Shown one piece after another: positions 60,286-64,000 of a stretch of 64,000 nucleotides of DNA. The translations under genes were made by a program, and so were the position numbers. Source of the DNA: Ectopseudomonas composti (GTDB lineage: Bacteria > Pseudomonadota > Gammaproteobacteria > Pseudomonadales > Pseudomonadaceae); assembly GCF_900115475.1 (NCBI RefSeq), contig NZ_FOWP01000007.1, positions 124,001 to 188,000 on the forward strand, in the 5' to 3' direction. The notes under the pieces were generated by a model that saw only the letters and a list, made by a program, of their open reading frames with translations, was not told the origin of the DNA and ran no database searches. Each line of letters opens with the position of its first letter. Position 1 is the first letter of the stretch.

Positions 60286-61400
60286 CAGGCACCTCCGGGG
60301 ATCAGGTGCGCGGCCTCCAGGCCGTACCAGAGCTGTACGCTATCGCCCTTGCGCAGGCGCTGCAGGCCCTGCTGCGCGGCGTCACGTAGCACTGCCTTGA
60401 CCAGGCGACCGTGCGCGGTGCGCAGCAGCAATTCGAAGTCCTTGCCGATGAACAGCAGTTGCTCCAGGCGCCCTTCCAGCGCGGCGAAGCCCTCGCCGGG
60501 ACACTGCAGGTGGAACTGCTCGGGGCGCAGCATGAGCTGGACATATTGGCCGACGCGCAGGTCGGGATGACGCGCCTGCAACAGGTCGCCCTGGCTGTCG
60601 AGCAAGTAGGCGATGCCTTCGTTGACCGAGCCTACGTGCACGTCGAACAGGTTGCTCTCGCCGATAAAGCCGGCGACGAAGGCATTGGCCGGGCGGTGGT
60701 AGATCTCCGCCGGGGCGCCGATCTGCTGGATATGGCCGCCATTGAGCACGACGATGCGATCGCTCATGGTCAACGCTTCTTCCTGGTCGTGAGTGACGAA
60801 GACGAAGGCGATGCCCAGCTCGTGTTGCAGGGTCTTCAACTCGCGCTGCATGGCCTGGCGCAGTTGCCGGTCGAGTGCCGACAACGGCTCGTCGAGCAGC
60901 AGCAACGCCGGGCGGTCGACGATGGCGCGGGCCAGCGCCACGCGCTGCTGCTGGCCGCCAGACAGCTGGCCGGGCTTGCGCCGTTCCATGCCGGCCAGGC
61001 CGACCATCTCCAGCGCTGCGCCGACGCGCTGGATTTTCTCGGCCTTGGCCACGCCGCGCACGTCCAGCGCATAGCCAACGTTGTCGCCGATGCTCATGTG
61101 CGGGAATAGCGCGTAGCTCTGGAACACCGTGTGCACCGGGCGGCGGTGCGGCGGCACGTGGTTCATCGGCTGGCCCTGGATCAGCAGCTCGCCGCCATCG
61201 AGGTGCTCGAAGCCACTGATGGTGCGCAGCAGCGTGGTCTTGCCGCAGCCGGATGGCCCCAGCAGGGTGACGAACTCATTGCTGCCGACAGCCAGGTCGA
61301 GGCCGTCGAGGGCACGTACCAGGTGTCCCTCGGGGGCACGGTAATGCTTCACCGCGCCCCGGATCTCGACCACCGGCGCGGTTTGGGTGAAAGCGGTCAT
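60285..61400 (-). CDS. Polyamine/opine-type ABC transporter ATP-binding protein (PotG/PotA-like)
   Basis: The ATPase has 371 residues: Walker [10 protein letters not shown]-loop FQSYALFPH, signature LSGGQQQR, Walker [13 protein letters not shown] and H-loop VTHDQEEAL, then a C-terminal TOBE_2 domain (about 280-365). ATG 61400 (MTAFTQTA) has GGAGT before it. It is separated from the binding-protein gene by an 84-nt gap with a REP pair. Confidence 0.92.
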   Translation of the reverse strand: MTAFTQTAPVVEIRGAVKHYRAPEGHLVRALDGLDLAVGSNEFVTLLGPSGCGKTTLLRTISGFEHLDGGELLIQGQPMNHVPPHRRPVHTVFQSYALFPHMSIGDNVGYALDVRGVAKAEKIQRVGAALEMVGLAGMERRKPGQLSGGQQQRVALARAIVDRPALLLLDEPLSALDRQLRQAMQRELKTLQHELGIAFVFVTHDQEEALTMSDRIVVLNGGHIQQIGAPAEIYHRPANAFVAGFIGESNLFDVHVGSVNEGIAYLLDSQGDLLQARHPDLRVGQYVQLMLRPEQFHLQCPGEGFAALEGRLEQLLFIGKDFELLLRTAHGRLVKAVLRDAAQQGLQRLRKGDSVQLWYGLEAAHLIPGGA

Positions 61401-61426
61401 GGTGGACTCCACTGATATCGGAGTAA

Positions 61427-61465
61427 TCGCGGCTGAAGCCGCTCCTACAGGGGCTTCAGCCGCGA
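61427..61465. repeat. REP-like palindromes (type A)
   Basis: A copy at 61427-61448 and a truncated facing copy at 61449-61465 lie between the binding-protein gene and the ATPase gene. The structure could reduce read-through or stabilise the binding-protein message. Confidence 0.8.
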
Positions 61466-61484
61466 TCTAACTGCACAGGCTGAC

Positions 61485-62522
61485 TCAGTTGGCGGTACGC
61501 ACCCGCGTCCACACCCGGTCGTACTGCTTCAGGCCCTTGCCCAGATCCTGGAAGATCTGCAGCTTGGCCATGACATCGGCCGGCGGGTTGACCTGCGGGT
61601 TGTCACGCAGCTCGGCCGGTAGCAGTTTCAGCGCCTCCTTGTTCGGCGTGCCGTTCATCTGCTGCGCGGTGTTCAGCGCGGCGATCTCCGGCTGCAGGAA
61701 GAAGCTCATGAAACGCTTGGCGTTGGCCTTGTTCGGCGCGCTCTTGAGCACGCACATGTCCTCCTGGTACATGGTCGCGCCTTCCTTGGGGATGACGTAG
61801 GCGAGGTTCTGCGGATCCTGCTTCACGTACATCATGGCGCCGACGAAATAGTGCGCGGCAGCGGCATCGCCAGACTGCACCATCGGCACGCTGTCGTAGG
61901 TGAAGGCGGAAATCAGCGACTTGCGCTCGATCAGCCAGTCAGCGGCCTGCTTGAGCTCGGTCGGGTCGGTGCTGTTGACCGACTTGCCGTCCTTGATCAA
62001 ACCGACGCCGAGGGTCTCGCGCATGTCGTCGAGCATGATCACCTTCTTGCCGGCCTTGGCCTCGGCGAAGAAGTCGTCCCAGCTCTCGATCGGCTTGGAC
62101 ACCTTGTTCTTGTTGTAGAGGATGCCCACGCTACCCCACGCATAGGGCATGCAGTACTCACCCTTGGGGTCGGACTTGGAACGCAGGAAGGCGGGATCGA
62201 TGTTGGCGAAGGCAGCATCCTGATTGATGTCGGTCTTCTCCAGCAGGCCGAGGGCGGCCATGGTGTCGTGCATGTGCACCGAGGGAAAGACGATATCGTA
62301 GCCTTGAGCACCGGCCTGCAGCTTGGCCAGCATCTCTTCGTTGCTGCCATAGGTGTCGAGCGACACCTTGATGCCGGTCTCCGCGGTGAAGCGGGTCAGC
62401 ACTTCTGGATTGATGTAGTCGCCCCAGTTATACAGGCGCAGTTCTTCGGCGGCCTGGGCAGCGCCGGTGACGAGGCCGCTGCCAAGGGCAACGCACAGGG
62501 CGAGATGACGCAGCTTGAGCAT
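61485..62522 (-). CDS. Polyamine/opine-type periplasmic binding protein (PotF/PotD-like)
   Basis: The protein has 345 residues from ATG 62522 with a signal peptide of about 24 residues (to GAAQAA). LRLYNWGDYINPEVLTRFTAETGIKV is the hallmark of PotD/PotF-type proteins. The canonical polyamine pocket cannot be checked fully by eye. It is first in the operon (binding protein-ATPase-two permeases-aminopeptidase), divergent from an RpiR regulator. Confidence 0.9.
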   Translation of the reverse strand: MLKLRHLALCVALGSGLVTGAAQAAEELRLYNWGDYINPEVLTRFTAETGIKVSLDTYGSNEEMLAKLQAGAQGYDIVFPSVHMHDTMAALGLLEKTDINQDAAFANIDPAFLRSKSDPKGEYCMPYAWGSVGILYNKNKVSKPIESWDDFFAEAKAGKKVIMLDDMRETLGVGLIKDGKSVNSTDPTELKQAADWLIERKSLISAFTYDSVPMVQSGDAAAAHYFVGAMMYVKQDPQNLAYVIPKEGATMYQEDMCVLKSAPNKANAKRFMSFFLQPEIAALNTAQQMNGTPNKEALKLLPAELRDNPQVNPPADVMAKLQIFQDLGKGLKQYDRVWTRVRTAN

Positions 62523-62671
62523 GTTCCTGTTCTCCACTGTTGTGGTCGCGCAGGGGCGCGACATTTGCTTGTTGCGGCAGGAAGCGCGAGCGTCGACTGC
62601 GGAGCGGAAAGTCTCTGGTGGCTTTCTTCACCCGGGTAACGGCCAATCGACATCTCTTTGCGTTACGACTG

Positions 62672-62724
62672 AAGAGTAGAATATATTTCTTCCAAAGATC
62701 AATACGCTGACATTTAAATGTCAG
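62672..62724. promoter_or_regulatory. Divergent operator/promoter with 18-bp perfect palindrome
   Basis: CTGACATTTAAATGTCAG (62707-62724) is a perfect palindrome. A second, looser dyad GAAGA...TCTTC (about 62670-62693) surrounds GAATATATTTC. Both lie between the binding-protein gene and the RpiR gene. They are plausible sites for the RpiR-type protein. Confidence 0.6.
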
Positions 62725-62753
62725 AACAATTTGGCATGGCAGGGGAATCGGAC

Positions 62754-63587
62754 ATGCTCGATGGCAAGATGCAACACCTGGAAGGCAAGCTGACGCCGGC
62801 CGAGCGCACGCTGTGGGCCTATATCCAGGCCAACCTGGAAACCCTGGCGTTCGAGAACGGCGCCAGCCTTGCAGCCAAGAGCGGGGTCAGCCCCAACACG
62901 GTCAGCCGCTTCCTGCGCCGGCTCGGCTACAAGGGTCTGAAGAGCCTGAAGGACGAGCTGCGCGACGAAGTGCGCGTGCAGTCGCTGCTCAACCCCGCGC
63001 TGATCGAGCGGGTCGAGCAGCCGGAAGACCTGGTGGCCCACCTCAACGAGGAAGTCGAAGCCTTGCGCGCCTTCGCCGAACTGCTCGGCAGCCAGCACTG
63101 GCGCGACATCGTGGCACGCGTGGGAGATGCCGAGCGGGTGTTCGTCTGCGGCTTCCAGACCATTCGCGGGCTAGCCGAGGACTTCGCCAACCGCCTGGCC
63201 CTGGTGCGCTCCGGAGTGGAATTTCTCGACCTCTACAGCGGCGTGCTCGGCCAGTGGCTGGACAGCCATAACCAGCGCTGCTGCGTGATCCTCATCGACA
63301 TCGCACCCTACGCCGACGCAGGTATCGCCTTCGCCAACAATTGCCTTAAGCAGAACACCGACCTGGTGGTGTTCACCGACGAGTACGGCATCGCCAAGCA
63401 TATCGACACGCCATACATCGTCACCATGAAGACCAAGACCGGGCTGATCCTCGAATCCACCGGCGGCCTGACCAGCGCCCTGAACGTGCTGCTGCACTGC
63501 GTCGCCAGCGCCCGCAAGGATCAGCTCAAGGAACGCCTCGGCGCCTACCGGGCACGGGTCGAAAGCCTCAAGCTGTACCGCAGTTGA
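62754..63587 (+). CDS. RpiR/MurR-family transcriptional regulator with SIS domain
   Basis: The protein has 277 residues from ATG 62754, chosen because AGGGGAA (62741-62747) precedes it. The in-frame ATG at 62718 lies within the palindrome and has no Shine-Dalgarno. The N-terminal HTH_6 domain (about 1-75) has SLAAKSGVSPNTVSRFLRRLGYKGLKSLKDEL. The SIS domain (about 105-250) has ERVFVCGFQTIRGLAEDFANRL and VILIDIAPYADAGIAFANNC. It probably controls the divergent transporter-aminopeptidase operon. Its effector is unknown. Confidence 0.9.
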   Translation: MLDGKMQHLEGKLTPAERTLWAYIQANLETLAFENGASLAAKSGVSPNTVSRFLRRLGYKGLKSLKDELRDEVRVQSLLNPALIERVEQPEDLVAHLNEEVEALRAFAELLGSQHWRDIVARVGDAERVFVCGFQTIRGLAEDFANRLALVRSGVEFLDLYSGVLGQWLDSHNQRCCVILIDIAPYADAGIAFANNCLKQNTDLVVFTDEYGIAKHIDTPYIVTMKTKTGLILESTGGLTSALNVLLHCVASARKDQLKERLGAYRARVESLKLYRS

Positions 63588-63662
63588 GCAGGACCGGCGC
63601 TGGACGACCACCACCGTCGCTCCCGCGCAGGCGGGAATCCGGGCAGGCGGCAGTCAGCGCCG

Positions 63663-64000
63663 TCACTCGCCCTGCATCCACCCCGCCAGGCGCGCCAGCA
63701 GGGCATCGCAGCGTTCGAGCTGATCAAGGCTGACGAACTCGTCCGGCTTGTGCCCCTGCTCCATGCTGCCGGGGCCGCAGACCACGGTGGCCACACCGGC
63801 CTCGTCGAACAGGCCACCCTCAGTGCCAAAGGCGACGGTGGTGAAATCCTCGCGCTCGGCGATCAGCGCCAGCAGCTGTGCCGCATCGCTGGCGGCATCG
63901 GTGAGCAGACCGGGATAGCTGGACAGCTCGCTGAAGCGAATATCGCTGACCGCGCTCACCGCACGCATGCGCGGCAGCAGCTCGCGCTCGGCATAGTCGC
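63663..64000 (-). CDS. M20-family peptidase, ArgE-like, C-terminal part (5' end outside window)
   Basis: The frame is open to the window edge; 112 residues to the stop are seen. TVAFGTEGGLFDEAGVATVVCGPGSMEQGHKPDEFVSLDQL is typical of acetylornithine deacetylases, in which FGTE carries a metal ligand region and GHKPDEF contains a catalytic His. The gene is convergent with the RpiR gene. With the DmpA-type aminopeptidase and transporter nearby it may hydrolyse N-acyl amino acids rather than serve arginine synthesis. Confidence 0.85.
   Translation of the reverse strand, partial: DYAERELLPRMRAVSAVSDIRFSELSSYPGLLTDAASDAAQLLALIAEREDFTTVAFGTEGGLFDEAGVATVVCGPGSMEQGHKPDEFVSLDQLERCDALLARLAGWMQGE

Noticed and set aside
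6721..61465. CRISPR array made of the recurring palindromes
   Set aside because: Copies are scattered singly or in inverted pairs over tens of kilobases. There is no regular spacing, no unique spacers and no cas gene.
62718..62753. Upstream ATG 62718 as start of the RpiR gene
   Set aside because: It lies in the 18-bp palindrome and lacks a ribosome site, whereas ATG 62754 has AGGGGAA at good spacing.
1..64000. tRNA, rRNA or intact insertion sequence
   Set aside because: I saw no cloverleaf-like sequence, rRNA stretch or transposase gene. This was judged by eye, so a tRNA could be missed.

Overview
The window is a GC-rich gammaproteobacterial chromosome segment, almost certainly from a Pseudomonas. 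The reasons are the gene orders lsfA-ssuEADCBF, kdpFABCDE and sbp-cysTW, OprD-type porin and SpuC/KauB-like enzymes, and a dense load of Pseudomonas-style intergenic palindromic repeats (cores GAGCGGCTTCAGCCGC, CCCGGATGCAATCCGGG, GTGCGCACGGCGCACCC and CTCTCCC..GGGAGAG). I suspect the P. mendocina/P. oleovorans group, but that is inference only. No rRNA, tRNA, CRISPR array or intact insertion sequence was seen.

Layout. 1-6730: a tightly overlapping plus-strand signalling operon (HDOD-protein tail, multi-PAS/GAF histidine kinase, single REC protein, Hpt-REC-REC-GGDEF diguanylate cyclase) that reads as a phosphorelay into c-di-GMP. 6828-15489: minus-strand sulfur-starvation genes, namely sulfate transporter sbp-cysT-cysW (no cysA beside it) and the lsfA-ssuEADCBF sulfonate operon. 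15588-23545: potassium uptake operon kdpFABCDE including the 29-codon kdpF. 23809-25143: chromate transporter chrA. 25144-28411: an AT-rich accessory patch with two perfect DnaA boxes, three poorly known genes (one a DUF1780-type putative nuclease, one with a dense Cys/His cluster), a dispersed repeat and a 22-bp perfect hairpin.

28423-38451: a lipoprotein gene, then a second sulfur block. It holds an OprD-like porin with an AtsRBC/Ssu-like ABC transporter on the minus strand, and divergently a solitary sulfonate-type binding protein fused translationally to an acyl-CoA-dehydrogenase-like (SfnB/DszC class) flavoprotein, an exported rhodanese, a 153-bp MITE and a YeeE/YedE (thiosulfate-type) transporter. 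38620-46322: MFS exporters, a small zinc-ribbon-like protein, a methyltransferase, a DUF998 protein, a fosmidomycin-resistance-type exporter with a divergent AraC regulator, and a LysR/EamA pair.

46330-55252: a probable amine or amino-alcohol catabolic cluster (ABC transporter, GMC oxidoreductase, class III aminotransferase, aldehyde dehydrogenase, LysR). 55263-57272: a chemoreceptor and a NIPSNAP-like protein. 57472-64000: a polyamine/opine-type ABC transporter with a DmpA-family self-processing aminopeptidase, a divergent RpiR regulator behind an 18-bp perfect palindrome, and the 3' part of an ArgE-like M20 peptidase.

The main biological theme is scavenging sulfur from sulfate, sulfonates, sulfate esters and probably thiosulfate. 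Similar AT-rich promoters (AAAAAGAAT motif) precede two of these operons. The most open regions are the 25.7-27.8 kb accessory genes, the binding-protein/flavoprotein pair at 33.6-35.8 kb, and the aminopeptidase-transporter operon at 57.5-62.5 kb.
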